A stretch of DNA of 18,735 bases from Funneliformis mosseae (Eukaryota; Glomeromycota; Glomeromycetes; Glomerales; Glomeraceae): contig CAJVPP010001643.1 of the NCBI GenBank assembly GCA_910592005.1, positions 1 to 18,735 of the forward strand. Reading direction: 5' to 3'. Shown here piece by piece: positions 8,855 to 18,633 of the stretch. The notes under the pieces were generated by a model, which saw nothing but the letters and a program-made list of their open reading frames with translations, made no database searches and was not told the origin of the DNA. Made by a program: the position numbers and the translations under genes. Within the stretch, counting starts at the first letter, position 1. Every line of letters begins with the position of its first letter.

Positions 8855-10945
8855 TTCAAGATTTTTGGATAGACTTAATGACCCTTTGTTTATGACTATA
8901 AATCAACTTTAGAATTAATTTTAGGATATCGTAAAAAATAGTATGCATCTTTAACTTGACAAGGTCGTAGCTTTAAATATTTTATTACTTCATTTCTTAA
9001 TATTCAAGTCTACTCCCGAAGGTAAACAGTATAGCATAAATATTAGTATATATAAAAGGTTTATAAAGACTCTATGAGCTTAGCTTTGAACTTTTGATTC
9101 TTGCTAATTTCACATCACCTCAAACTCAAATAGAATGGTATTTTTTTTGATATATTATTTAGGATTAAAATTAGGCTAGAAAGGCTATAAGAGATTGTTT
9201 TATTCTTGGTATTCTGTGGGGTAATTTAATACAAAATTTAATACCAAATATTTAGATAGCAAAAAACGCTTAAATTTGATTAGAGTTTAAAATTCTATAA
9301 TGGATTCTTATAGCTATAAGGCTTTGAAAATATGATTGGAAACCTTCCTGAATATAATTTCAAATTCTAACCCTAGAACCCTCATTTTTGCTCTACTACA
9401 TTATTAAGTAAGATTCTATGTTTTTATAAAACCTTTTATGATAATAGAAACCAAAAAGCAATATTACATTTAATTTTTTGGTAATATTAGTCATTTAAAA
9501 TAACCTTTCAGTTCTGAATTAATTAGTCATAGTTTAAATCATTTAATCTATTGCATCATAAATAATATTATATACATCTGATTTTTTGCAATCTTTTCAG
9601 AAATTTAATAATATGTGTGCTTAATTTTTTTATTTAAGGGAACTCTATTTAATGATGGTCTATGAAGTATTAAATAAAATGAACTCATAAAACAGATAAA
9701 ACCACTCATAGTCCATAAACAATCTTTTCTTCATCGATTATTATTCAGCATATCAGTTTACTTTTTACATCACCAATAATGACAGCATTTAACATATCTA
9801 TATGTGAACCTTTGGAAATATTAAAAAATCCAGTTTTAGTGTACTTATTGTTAGCAAATAGTGTGTATCTTTAAGTTTATTATTTGATAGATTCATGATT
9901 TTTTAAAGCCTTGCATTTAGACATAAAGTATACTTGATTTACTAGAATTTGCATGATTGTTCTTATTAAATGTATTATTTACTATCAGTTTCATTAAAAG
10001 CACCTAAATATAAATTATTAATGAAATAGCTAATATATTAGATAAATAACATATCTGATGAAAAGAACGATGCTTCTACAGCATAATACATCCTCTTAAA
10101 ACTAATTTTTATTTTAAGGTTAAGTTCTGCAATTCCTATTTGCAAAAAAACTATATCAGAATCTTTTTTTAAAGAATTTAACATTATTAGTTAACAAATG
10201 AGAAAACAGAATATTCAATATTATTATAGTCATTTTACATTCACTCACGTGCTAAATTTATTATGATTTACTTACTAGTATCAGGTTAATCTATAATAAT
10301 ACGAATGTATTTTTTAGGTGAAAAAATAGAAAAAAACGCACAAGAATAAGTAAGTATTCTGTATTATTGACAAATATGACAGTGTGAATGAGAATGAAAT
10401 TCACTAATCTTCTTGAATGTTATTATTCAATCTTTTGATTTGTTTAGCTGATCTACTTGGTATTCCTATCTTTCAAAATCTGCAACAATAAAATTAAAAA
10501 AGGTATCACCGTCAATTTTTTGAACCTTTGTAATAATATTTTTTGTGATTATCAATATTATTTACTTTGCTTTCAAAAATTCAAGTTATTTTGATTGTAG
10601 AAAGATTAAATCAATTATAATAATTATTACGTGTAACTGGATGTAACCTTATTGATCAAGATATTTTAATCAATTATGTGAAAATTTTTTATAGACAATA
10701 ATAACGTAGAAAATAGCAGATTTAAAACAGAATACGCTTTTAATACTATTAATGTGTAATTCTTACGAACAACGACTGTTAGACGGGATGTTCAAGTGGT
10801 TTATTCTTTTTAATTGAGTAATAATCTTTCAACAGTTTACAAGCTTTAACTCAGACAATTTATCAAGTATTTATATTATCACAACGAGTTACGATTTAAC
10901 AGGTTGCCAGTAGTGTATATTTGTAAATATTGTGTTTATTCACGA
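8855..10945. other. AT-rich intergenic stretch with nothing identifiable
   Basis: About 2.1 kb of strongly AT-rich sequence. I read it on both strands and see no open frame with recognisable motifs, no tRNA-like fold, no convincing terminal inverted repeats and no tandem array. It is probably old repeat debris beyond recognition by eye. Confidence 0.5.
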
Positions 10946-11035
10946 GTAAAATAATAAAAATGAAGAAAAAGAAGAAAAGTAAAAGAAAATAAAGAAAAAA
11001 ATAAGAAAGAGAAAAGAAACAAAATACTAAAACTA
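10946..11035. repeat. Purine-rich (A/G) low-complexity tract
   Basis: About 90 nt almost entirely A and G on the plus strand (gaagaaaaagaag-type repeats), broken by single T residues. It is low complexity, with no gene call. Confidence 0.8.
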
Positions 11036-11160
11036 AAAGGTAACGCAGTAGGCCAATTGCCTCTAAAACTACTAAAACTATCTTGCTAAATTCCTATCTA
11101 TCTCTCCTTTTACATAAACTAAAAGCTACCTATTTATATAAAATAACTTATATAGAAAGA

Positions 11161-11304
11161 TATAACTAATATATCTAATATATCAATTACGTCTAATATG
11201 TCAACTATATCTAATATATCAACTATATCAGCTATGTCTAATATGTTAACTATGTTATATATGTCACATATATCTAACATGTCGTATATATCAGTTATGT
11301 CAAA
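11161..11304. repeat. 9-bp minisatellite, 16 units in perfect register
   Basis: Sixteen consecutive 9-mers, with consensus TAT(A/G)TC(T/A)A(A/C/T), run without any insertion or deletion from 11161 to 11304. One frame (open from 11156 to a TGA at 11327-11329) reads as repeated (Ile/Met)-Ser-x tripeptides; its first ATG is at 11198. No start context, flanking exon or family similarity is visible, so it is annotated as a repeat and not a gene. Confidence 0.85.
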
Positions 11305-11329
11305 TCAATCGATCTTTTGCATCACATGA

Positions 11330-11847
11330 GTTGTATCACATTTATCTGTTCACAATACCCTATTAAGTAAATTCTGGGCTCTTTCAAATCAAAAAGTTGA
11401 GTTAATGCATAGAAACGATAAATAAAAAATCAAATTCGCATGACAAATTTTTTGTCAAGAAAAATTTTCAATGCAAATACCCTTTCTCAATTTTGGGAAA
11501 TATAAGTTTTCTGTAACATAAATAATTCATTTGAGATTACTTTATTTGATATTATCTAACTTTAATATAAAAGTAAAAAGTATTTTTCAAAAAATAGAAG
11601 ACACAACCAAGATGTATTAAGATCAAAAAAGCAATTAATTAAGCATTTTCAATCTTTCTCACTAGATTCAAGAAAAGAAATAAATGAAAATATATAAAAA
11701 AAATATATATGTTATCTATCTTCAGAAACCTTTGATTGAAAGAGATGTATTAATCTTTTTTTTCTAAAATAAGATATACAACTAATTTACTTGATCTTCT
11801 TTTATCTGAGTTAATACTATTTATTCTAAAAAATTTTTCTTTTAAAG
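11330..11847. other. AT-rich spacer, nothing identifiable
   Basis: No gene, RNA or repeat array is supported. Short palindromic AT stretches only (for example aaaaaatatatatgtt near 11697). Confidence 0.5.
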
Positions 11848-11998
11848 AATGTTACATTTAAAGATAGCGCTTCAATTAGTTGCAACAGGTGACAAATAAG
11901 CATTACAATGTTGCAACAAATTGCAACATTATTAAAATTTAAGTTGCAACAGGTGACAAATAAGTGTCACAATATTGCAACGTCATCTTTAGTTACAT
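11848..11998. mobile_element. MITE-like element with two 40-bp direct repeats
   Basis: The ends are imperfect inverted repeats: aatgttacatttaaagatagcg on the left, against the reverse complement of the right end, aatgtaactaaagatgacg. Inside are two 40-bp direct copies (11878-11917 and 11942-11981), 36 of 40 identical by eye. Each begins and ends with a (g/a)ttgcaac box, the complete form being the palindrome GTTGCAAC, and encloses aggtgacaaataag. The layout suits a short non-autonomous DNA transposon. No clear target duplication or superfamily signature was found. Confidence 0.5.
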
Positions 11999-13883
11999 TA
12001 TAAATTATATATGAAAAAAAAGGTGTATTGAGAAGTTTTGTAGAAGATTAATAATAAATTGTACATTTATAGATAATAATATAACTGTTAAAGCATTAAA
12101 TCCCAGTATAACAGTATCAATAAAATACACTGATCATATATAATTGAATTATCACATTATATAAAATCAGCTGATTCAAAATTCAAAGCTTCGGGCGACA
12201 CAGCATATGATTGGGCGAACTTTACAAATTAAAAAATTTGATATTTTGGATTATGTATAATATACTTCTAAAACAGTAAATCAAGATCAAGCATTTTAAA
12301 TTATCTTACAATTGAAATAATTAATTAAGTAATTTACATAATAAATTAATTATTTTAGACTTCAAAGGTTTGGGAAAACATATGCAAGGGTGAACTATGC
12401 CAACCTTTATATTTCATATTTTAAGTTAGAAAATAATATAAAAGTATTACAATAAAATTTTAAACAATACAAAAGTTAGCTTTGAGACAACTTTTCGAAT
12501 ATTTCAAATATAAATCATGTTATTATAATTATATTAATTTTGGTAATATGTTGCTTCTAGTATAACTTACCCAATAATAATTATATTTCAATAAAATTTA
12601 ATATATTATTTCATTATATTAAAATGCAGCTACTTGTAAAAATTTAACATATATTATTATGTAGGATTTCCGATCAGAGTAAATTAACGTTGATTTTACG
12701 GCATTTTTATATGTGATAAAAATGAATAAATGATCGGCAAATTGATCGGCAAAATGTGATAAAATTAAAATCGGTGGGCAAAATTCGGACGTCGGAAGCG
12801 TCAAAATATTGCTACATAAAAATAAAATAAAGAAATAATTAAAGTTCTACAACAATAATTTATTTTTTTCTGATGTATTTGTCTTCTCCAATAAAAATGA
12901 AATAAAAAGACTTTATATATATGTTTGAATCAATTTAATAATTAACTGCGATATCAATTTAACAGGCCGGCACTATAAATTTACTCCATGAGCCGATGAT
13001 GGGTGTGGCGTTACGTCCCAATAAGGGGATCCCTGTAAGTAACTGAATTAGATGTGGGTCCGTCTGAAACCAAACTTATTTTCATATCTGAGATGTATTT
13101 GTTCATCTTATAAAGTTTGATTTTAAAAGGGTGAGTAAAATGTAAATTCTCGAAAATCTTGGCGACATAACATAGATTTCGAAGTGGAGATGGATACTTC
13201 ATCCAAATTATCTAAATGAAAGAGAGCATTAGAGAAAAAATAACGATGGGGTATCAAGTAAGATAATTTTTGACATCATATTGGAATTTCTTTCTTATAT
13301 TATAAGGATTATCTTGTGTCCCACCATCTGTTATCAAAGATGAAGATTACGTTGCATTAACTATCAATATCTTTTTGATCTTTTAAATTATATTTTTTTC
13401 GAAACAAAAAATCCTCCGACAGTCTATAAATGAAGGCCCGATGCCTTTGCCGCGGTTTACATGGGAAAAATTACCAGTTACAGATCTACTAAATTTCATC
13501 CCATATGATTATAATAAAGATATTATAGAGATATAATAGAGATAATAAAATTTAGGAATAATGTATTTTTTTTTTTGGTATCATAAATATTATAAAAAGT
13601 AAGTCCATTAATAAATAAGTAAAAAAATTTAGACTAATAAATATCGGATTCATATTGCTTATAACAAAAAAAGGAAAAAAAAATTTTTAAGATGATAAAG
13701 ATTACAGAGCGTTTTTTGTTGGTTAATTTTATCATGAGGATTTAAATCGCTATTACGTATAATGTTAACCTTTTTCTTGTACTAAAAGCTAAAAAATTTT
13801 TTACGCCATGAAAATGAAAATGAGTACCTTTGTGGTGCGCCATTTTTGCGATTGATTTAATGAGTATTCATCTCATCAAGAAA
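11999..13883. other. Intergenic region upstream of SOD1
   Basis: About 1.9 kb without a supported gene. It includes a weak pair of related blocks at 12182-12221 and 12361-12396 (ttcaaag...ggg...catatg...ggg(c/t)gaact). A somewhat more G+C-rich patch lies around 12960-13200. Minus-strand open frames at 12619-12804 and 13011-13202 have no motif or exon support. Upstream control of SOD1 presumably lies near the right end, but no specific element can be named. Confidence 0.45.
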
Positions 13884-13909
13884 ATATATATATATATATA
13901 TATATATAT
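13884..13909. repeat. (AT)13 microsatellite
   Basis: Thirteen uninterrupted AT dinucleotides about 80 bp upstream of the SOD1 start codon. Confidence 0.95.
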
Positions 13910-13931
13910 GGATGATAGTTCCTTTAACTGC

Positions 13932-13954
13932 AAAAAAAAAAAAAAAAAAAAAAA
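13932..13954 (+). repeat. A23 tract upstream of SOD1
   Basis: Twenty-three consecutive A residues ending 36 bp before the SOD1 ATG. Such dA:dT tracts commonly keep fungal promoters nucleosome-poor; here that role is inferred from position only. Confidence 0.85.
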
Positions 13955-13990
13955 TTTCATTTAATAAAATCGCAAAAATATATATTCATA

Positions 13991-14716
13991 ATGGTTAAAG
14001 CTGTTTGTGTTCTTAAGGGTAATAACCCAGAAATTAAAGTAGGTGGTATCATTACTTTCGAACAACAAGAAGAAAATGCTCCTACAAAAATTGAAATCAA
14101 TATCAAAGGTTTAAAACCTGGTAAACATGGATTCCACGTTCAGTAAGTGTTGTTAAATTTTTTGTGGCCTTTTCATTGAAATGTTTGGGCGCTAATTCAC
14201 ATCTCGAATAAACCTTTAATTTAGTGAATTTGGTGATAATACTAATGGATGTACCTCAGCCGGGCCTCACTTTAATCCATTTAACAAAAAACATGGAGCT
14301 CCTAATGATGAAGACCGTCATGTTGGTGATTTAGGTAATGTTACTGCTAATCAAGCCGGTGAAGTTCAGACTGTAATCACTGATAAACAAATTAAATTAT
14401 TTGGTCCTAACACTATAATTGGGTAATGTTTATTTTATTTTATGTTCTTATTCAAAAAAAAAAACAAAGCTAATTTTGTTTATGTGCATCATAAATGTCT
14501 ATAGACGAACCATGGTTATCCACGCTGACGTTGATGATCTTGGTAAAGGTGGTCATGAACTTTCTTTTACGACCGGTAATGCAGGTGATCGTCTCGCTTG
14601 TGGTGTTATTGGTACGTATTCATAATTTACTCGATATTTCTCTCAAATTCACTTTTCATATTGTTATTTAATCATTATATATAATAAATATCTTTCTCAC
14701 AGGCGTCTCCAAATAA
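13991..14716 (+). CDS. SOD1: Cu/Zn superoxide dismutase, cytosolic
   Basis: It disproportionates superoxide to oxygen and hydrogen peroxide, as a homodimer in the cytosol. Four exons: 13991-14142, 14225-14422, 14505-14611 and 14703-14716. The introns (82, 82 and 91 nt) have GT-AG borders (gtaagt, gtaatg, gtacgt), and the phases join to 156 residues, the usual length. Copper ligands are His49, His51 (GFHVHEFGD), His66 and His123 (MVIHADVDD). Zinc ligands are His66, His74, His83 and Asp86. The disulfide cysteines are Cys60 and Cys149, and the active-site arginine is Arg146 ([10 protein letters not shown]). There is no signal peptide or mitochondrial presequence. The start is the first ATG, opening [10 protein letters not shown]. 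The protein ends GVSK. Codon use is clean and there are no defects. The gene is convergent with the CCCH gene. Additional downstream in-frame acceptors could give a longer C-terminus (see 14747-14811). Confidence 0.97.
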
Positions 14717-14746
14717 ATTACACCCTGTACATTATATACATAAAAG

Positions 14747-14811
14747 GTATAGCAGGACCACCAAAAGAAGTTCAACCTTCACCAGAATCATATCGTAGAA
14801 ACAAATTGTGA
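14747..14811 (+). other. SOD1: Candidate alternative last exon of SOD1
   Basis: From the exon-3 donor (after 14611), three closely spaced AG acceptors at 14745-14746, 14751-14752 and 14754-14755 all join in the correct phase to an open segment that ends at TGA 14809-14811. It replaces the last three residues (VSK) with a tail of 17-20 residues, PPKEVQPSPESYRRNKL in the shortest form, giving proteins of 170-173 aa. The longest form keeps a fungal-typical GVIGIA before the tail. The terminal Asn-Lys-Leu, preceded by two Arg, resembles a non-canonical peroxisomal PTS1. It may be a rare isoform or simply 3' UTR. Confidence 0.45.
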
Positions 14812-14831
14812 AAAACGAAAGGAAAACGAGA

Positions 14832-14864
<33 letters not shown>

Positions 14865-15291
14865 CGCCACTTTTTCTATCATTTGTAAAAATAAAAAATA
14901 AATAAATAAAATGATTTTTGTTTTATTGATTATTTGACTCTAATTCCTGAATTGGATTGACATCAATTATATTTGAAAGTATCAGCTTATCAAATGCAAG
15001 AAAATTTATTAATTATTGAATGAAATGTTAATTTATTCTAACCTCTTAAATCCTAATACGAATCTTATTTAAATATTAACTTATATACCAGAAAAACATT
15101 ACAAAACTTGAAAATTTTTCGTCATATATCATAATCTTTTTTTTTTTTTTTTTTTTTAAATATTGATCTTTTTTATTGCAAAAATATTTACAAATTTGTA
15201 CAAAAAATTTTTCGTAATTAACTCTTGATTTTTACTACTTGATAATGATAATGCAAATAAAATAAGAAAAAAAAAAAAGGACGCAGGGCAT
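14812..15291. other. Convergent 3' intergenic region with poly-T tracts and poly(A) signals
   Basis: This separates the 3' ends of SOD1 and the CCCH gene. A T31 run occupies 14834-14864. Overlapping AATAAA hexamers at 14897-14910 could serve the plus strand. A T-run of about 19 lies near 15138-15157. On the minus strand an AATAAA is read from ttttttattg near 15168-15176 and could serve the CCCH gene. No gene is seen. Confidence 0.6.
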
Positions 15292-16137
15292 TCAGTCATC
15301 ATCATCAATTGGAATAAATGTCCATCCTGCCGTAAAGGGGTTTACACCTTTCGCCATTTCTTCACGAAGTTTCTTGATTTTTTCACGTTCAGCGTCCTCT
15401 TCAAAAGAGTCTCGAACGCGTTTCTTGTCGGCTTCACTTTCGGTCTCTTCGTAGAGACCCCACTCGTGCTTCTTGCGACAACTTGTTCCTGCCGGACAAT
15501 ATCGACCCACCATGAAGTCTTTGCAGTGTGGTGCCCGCTTACTAACCTTCACATGAGTGTAGTGACAATCATCTTTAAGGCACATGCCTTTACAAAAGTG
15601 TCGACAGTGCGGGATCAGGTGTGCAGATTCGACGTGTTGGAGTGGGCATTTGCTGTTCAATGTGCATTCGGTTCCTTTGAGCCACAATTTGCAGACCTCA
15701 ACTCGACTTGGATCATGCTTGTAAGCGCAAAAGTCGCCTTCTTTGCATCGACCTAAAAGTAAAAGAAATATATATATGTATGTATGTAATTTTCCTAAAG
15801 ACTAAGATAAGGAGATTTATTAATAAAGGTACTTACCATATTTGTGATAAAAGGTACAGTGTTTATTGACCAGCTTCGTCTTGAAGGTTTGATTTGGCTT
15901 CTTACCAGCTTTGTCGTCCTTTGCTCTGCCGGCAGAACTTACGGATTCTGTCCTCTTCGTTGTCGCCTTGTTTTTAATGAGATCAGCACGGACAACTGTG
16001 TTCGGCCTTGTCTTAACAAACAAATTACTTGTTCCTGCAATAGAAGTTGGCCTTGGTGTTGTTGCTGGTCTTGCAAATTTACCTGATGTTGACATTTTTA
16101 GAGTCTTTGAACTCGTGTTGTTAGTTGATACTGCCAT
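15292..16137 (-). CDS. red5: CCCH zinc-finger protein, ZC3H3/Red5 type
   Basis: Two coding exons, 16137-15837 and 15752-15292, are joined across an 84-nt intron (gtaagt...ttttag) that splits the first finger after TATG. This gives 253 aa. Residues 1-90 are a Ser/Thr/Lys-rich, probably disordered tail. Four CCCH fingers follow: C94-C103-C109-H113 (CX8CX5CX3H), C121-C130-C136-H140, C150-C158-C163-H167 (CX7CX4CX3H) and C177-C186-C192-H196. A charged helix (about 203-235) precedes an acidic end (FIPIDDDD). The packed order of fingers with HDP after the first is typical of human ZC3H3 and fission-yeast Red5. These are nuclear RNA-binding proteins; Red5 works with the MTREC/NURS complex that feeds RNA to the exosome. 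ZC3H3 usually has five fingers and a longer N-terminus. The ATG at 16137 is the first in frame after an upstream stop-free Leu/Phe-rich stretch lacking ATG. CPSF30 is a less likely alternative. Confidence 0.88.
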
Positions 16138-16176
16138 TTGAAAAAGAAAGTTAAAAATGTACAATGATGATCCAAG

Positions 16177-16249
16177 CTAAAAATTTATATTAAAAATTAA
16201 TATTTGTGACATAAGCCACAACTTTTATGCTATAAAAAAAAAAACTTAC
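16177..16249 (-). other. red5: Probable 5' UTR intron of the CCCH gene
   Basis: On the minus strand GTAAGT starts at 16249 and a T/A-rich acceptor ending TTTTTAG closes at 16177, 40 nt before the start codon. Size (73 nt) and borders match the other introns in the window. This is inference; without it the leader would simply be contiguous. Confidence 0.45.
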
Positions 16250-16488
16250 AGTCCCGTTTTTTTTTTTGTCGATTTGGTTTGATTTGATTGGAAAAAAATT
16301 TTGTATAACAAACAATATAATTTCGGCCAGAATTATGATCTGAATTAATATTCTTAAAGATAAGATTACATTTTTTTTAGTTTATTAATTAGTTTATTTT
16401 TCTTATATTTCTAATTTTTTTTTTAATTTTCAAATTTATTTTTCAGTTTCTTAATCAATTTTTACTATTAATTTTTATTAATTAATTA
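16250..16488. other. AT-rich upstream region of the CCCH gene
   Basis: T-rich tracts and no gene. It presumably contains the promoter of the CCCH gene, with no recognisable element. Confidence 0.4.
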
Positions 16489-16660
16489 CAGTTAACTCTT
16501 GTTATAACAAATTCTATATCTTAGACCTCAACTTCGCTATAAGGCTATAGTGAAGATTTTAAGAGATTTGATTAGCCAATTCGCTATAATAAGAGTATTT
16601 TTATTATATTTGTTCAAAAAATTTGTTATATCAAGAGTTTGTTATAACAAGAGTTGACTA
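16489..16660. mobile_element. pogo/Tigger-like MITE, 172 bp
   Basis: Terminal inverted repeats of about 27 bp, with 24 matches. The left end reads cagttaactcttgttataac; the right end, reverse complemented, reads tagtcaactcttgttataac. TA dinucleotides flank both ends (16487-16488 and 16661-16662). A CAGT start, an ACTC block and GTTATAAC steps are typical of pogo/Tigger members of the Tc1/mariner superfamily. The interior has no coding capacity and repeats the cgctata motif, as is common in such short non-autonomous elements. Confidence 0.75.
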
Positions 16661-16949
16661 TAAATAAAAAGTTATTTAAATAATAAATAAAAATAATTAT
16701 ATATAATATTAAGAGAGATAATTATAAAAAAAATATATTACTTAAAAATATTTTATAAATAATCTGATTAATTTAATTTATATATATTTATTTATCACTA
16801 TTTTTAAAATAATGTAGTACAATCATACATATGTAAAATTTTGATTATCTATTATAATTATTAAGAAGATGATTGATATATTAATTATAAATATACATTC
16901 TTAATAAAATTACTAAATATTTTTTTTAAAAAAAAATATGTTCAATTCA

Positions 16950-18010
16950 ATTATGTTGACAAACCCAATGAAAACTTCTAATACTAAAACTTAATATCTT
17001 ATTGGTACTTGTTTTGATTGTAAAAAGTACCTTTACTGTGGGTTAAACTTAGTATATGAAAAAGAGCATGTTCTTATAATAAAAATATTAAACCAAATAA
17101 AGGAAACTGAAATGATAAAGTAAAAGTCACATTTGGTTGTGTTTTATCATCTGACTTATAATCTGAATGTCTTAAATTTATTCAAAAAAAAGTTACCAAA
17201 TTTGGTTATTCCTTAAACCTTAATACAACATTTAATTTCTTTTTATGTTTTACTTGTAATAGTGCCTTTCAAAAGTTAAAATCTAACTCAACATCAACTA
17301 ATACTTTGAAATTATCATTAGAAAAACCTTTAGTAATAGATTCAAGTGAAGATAATTTGAAAAATGATAATATTTGTGTATCTGATGAAATGATATAAAT
17401 TATATTATTCAATTTAATAATAAAACCCATTAAAGATTCAGCATTATCATCTAAATAGATTGAAATAAAAGAAGTATTATTTTTAGATGATATTCTTACT
17501 GATATTCATTATCATATTATAAAACTAACTGGTGATAAAGAAATCATTCATTCAGATTATATAATTACATTTAAATTAAAAAAAAGCTATAGGTATCAAA
17601 ACATAATTAGTTGATATGTAAGATTACAAAAGTTTTTATTAGACTATAAAAAATTACTGGATATGAAATAAAATATGACCATTGTTATGTTTATAAAAAA
17701 AAAAAATGAAAGGTAAAATAATTTTATTTAATTAAAAAATTACTATTTGCTATATTATAAATAATATTTTTATTTGCTTTTATTTTAGAATGTATCGAAT
17801 TATGAAGAATTAGAAAATAAAAATGTTAAAACATATAAAAAAAATATTCAATTTTAAAAATTAGAAGGATTTTCTGAAATCTTATAATAAGAAGAACATA
17901 TATCTATGATCTAAGAGAAAAATACAAATGTAAAAATCATAATGTATACTTTATTGATAATGGAAGACATCTAAAACTTATCGCAATGTATCTTCAATGT
18001 TATGTTAAAG
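16950..18010 (+). pseudogene. Decayed gene with Cys-x2-Cys motifs, unknown repeated family
   Basis: Coding-like sequence is traceable through several frames. LIGTCFDCKKYLYC lies at about 17001-17036 (CxxC at 17010-17021). After a frameshift near 17120 comes SECLKFIQKKVTKFGYSLNL and FLCFTCNSAFQKLKS (CxxC at 17246-17257). A Ser/Asn-rich acidic linker precedes a conserved-looking domain with LFLDDILTDIHYHIIKLTGD and HSDYIITFK (about 17485-17575). A 76-nt intron with gtaaaa and ttttag borders (17713-17788) is followed by YDLREKYKCKNHNVYFIDN and RHLKL before 18010. Stops include TAA near 17396, TAG near 17457 and TGA near 17613, with several more after the intron. The family is not one I can name; it looks like a lineage-expanded, zinc-binding-type gene, here a dead copy. 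Confidence 0.6.
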
Positions 18011-18041
18011 AGATTGTAATTATTATTTTTATATATATATA

Positions 18042-18627
18042 CAGACCCTGCCAAAAGTCTCTGAACATTTTTTGGCTAAATATAAAACTTGGAATTTTTA
18101 AATTTTATTAAAAAATATTTATTAAAATATTTATTAAAGTACAATATGCTATACATCTAGTACTAAATAATTAGTACTGGTTGAGCCTTCATTTGCTTTA
18201 ATCACAGCCCAAATTCACTGTGACATACTATTAACCAAAATTTTTGATAGTTTGTATCAGAATTTGTTTCTATACCCTTATAACATTAACAGTTTCGGTA
18301 TTATCCATTCTTTTTAAAATATCAAGAACTGTTGACTTTCCACAATCAATAGTCACAATAATACTTCGATAACTATTGCTGTATTAATAGCAAAAAATTA
18401 TGTCACTGTGTTTTTCTATAATAATTTTTTAGACATTTTCATTATTTAAAAAGGTAAAATTTTATTTTAATCTAAAATCAAAATAAACAAACCAAACACA
18501 TATTTATTTGATTTAATTCAAGTAAACAATGTCTAAAACATTATATAGTCACAATTTTATATAGTTACATGATATAATTAGTATAAAGCCTCTGAAAAAT
18601 AGTGTTCAGAGACTTTTAGCAGGTCTG
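18042..18627 (-). mobile_element. Internally deleted Tc1/mariner element
   Basis: Terminal inverted repeats cagaccctgccaaaagtctc (left) and, reverse complemented, cagacctgctaaaagtctct (right) agree over about 25 bp apart from an indel and a transition. Both ends abut TA. Inside, on the minus strand, two transposase pieces survive. A helix-turn-helix-like part, CGKSTVLDILKRMDNTE, lies at about 18350-18294. The C-terminal end, KILVNSMSQ, then a TGA, then IWAVIKANEGST, lies at about 18260-18175. The catalytic DDE core is missing, so the 586-bp copy is a deletion derivative that can move only with help from elsewhere. Confidence 0.8.
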
Positions 18628-18633
18628 TATATA

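Noticed and set aside
10880..11360. Solo LTR including the purine tract and 9-bp array
   Set aside because: No matching TG...CA ends with a flanking target duplication could be found by eye.
12619..13202. Minus-strand open frames of 61 and 63 codons
   Set aside because: No recognisable motif, no paired exons, and composition similar to the spacer around them.
14419..14625. Open frame of 68 codons on the plus strand
   Set aside because: It reads through SOD1 intron 2 into exon 3; only the exon-3 part is real coding sequence.
15466..16141. Plus-strand open frames of 76-96 codons
   Set aside because: They are antisense to the two CCCH-gene exons, which have finger motifs and correct splice phases on the minus strand.
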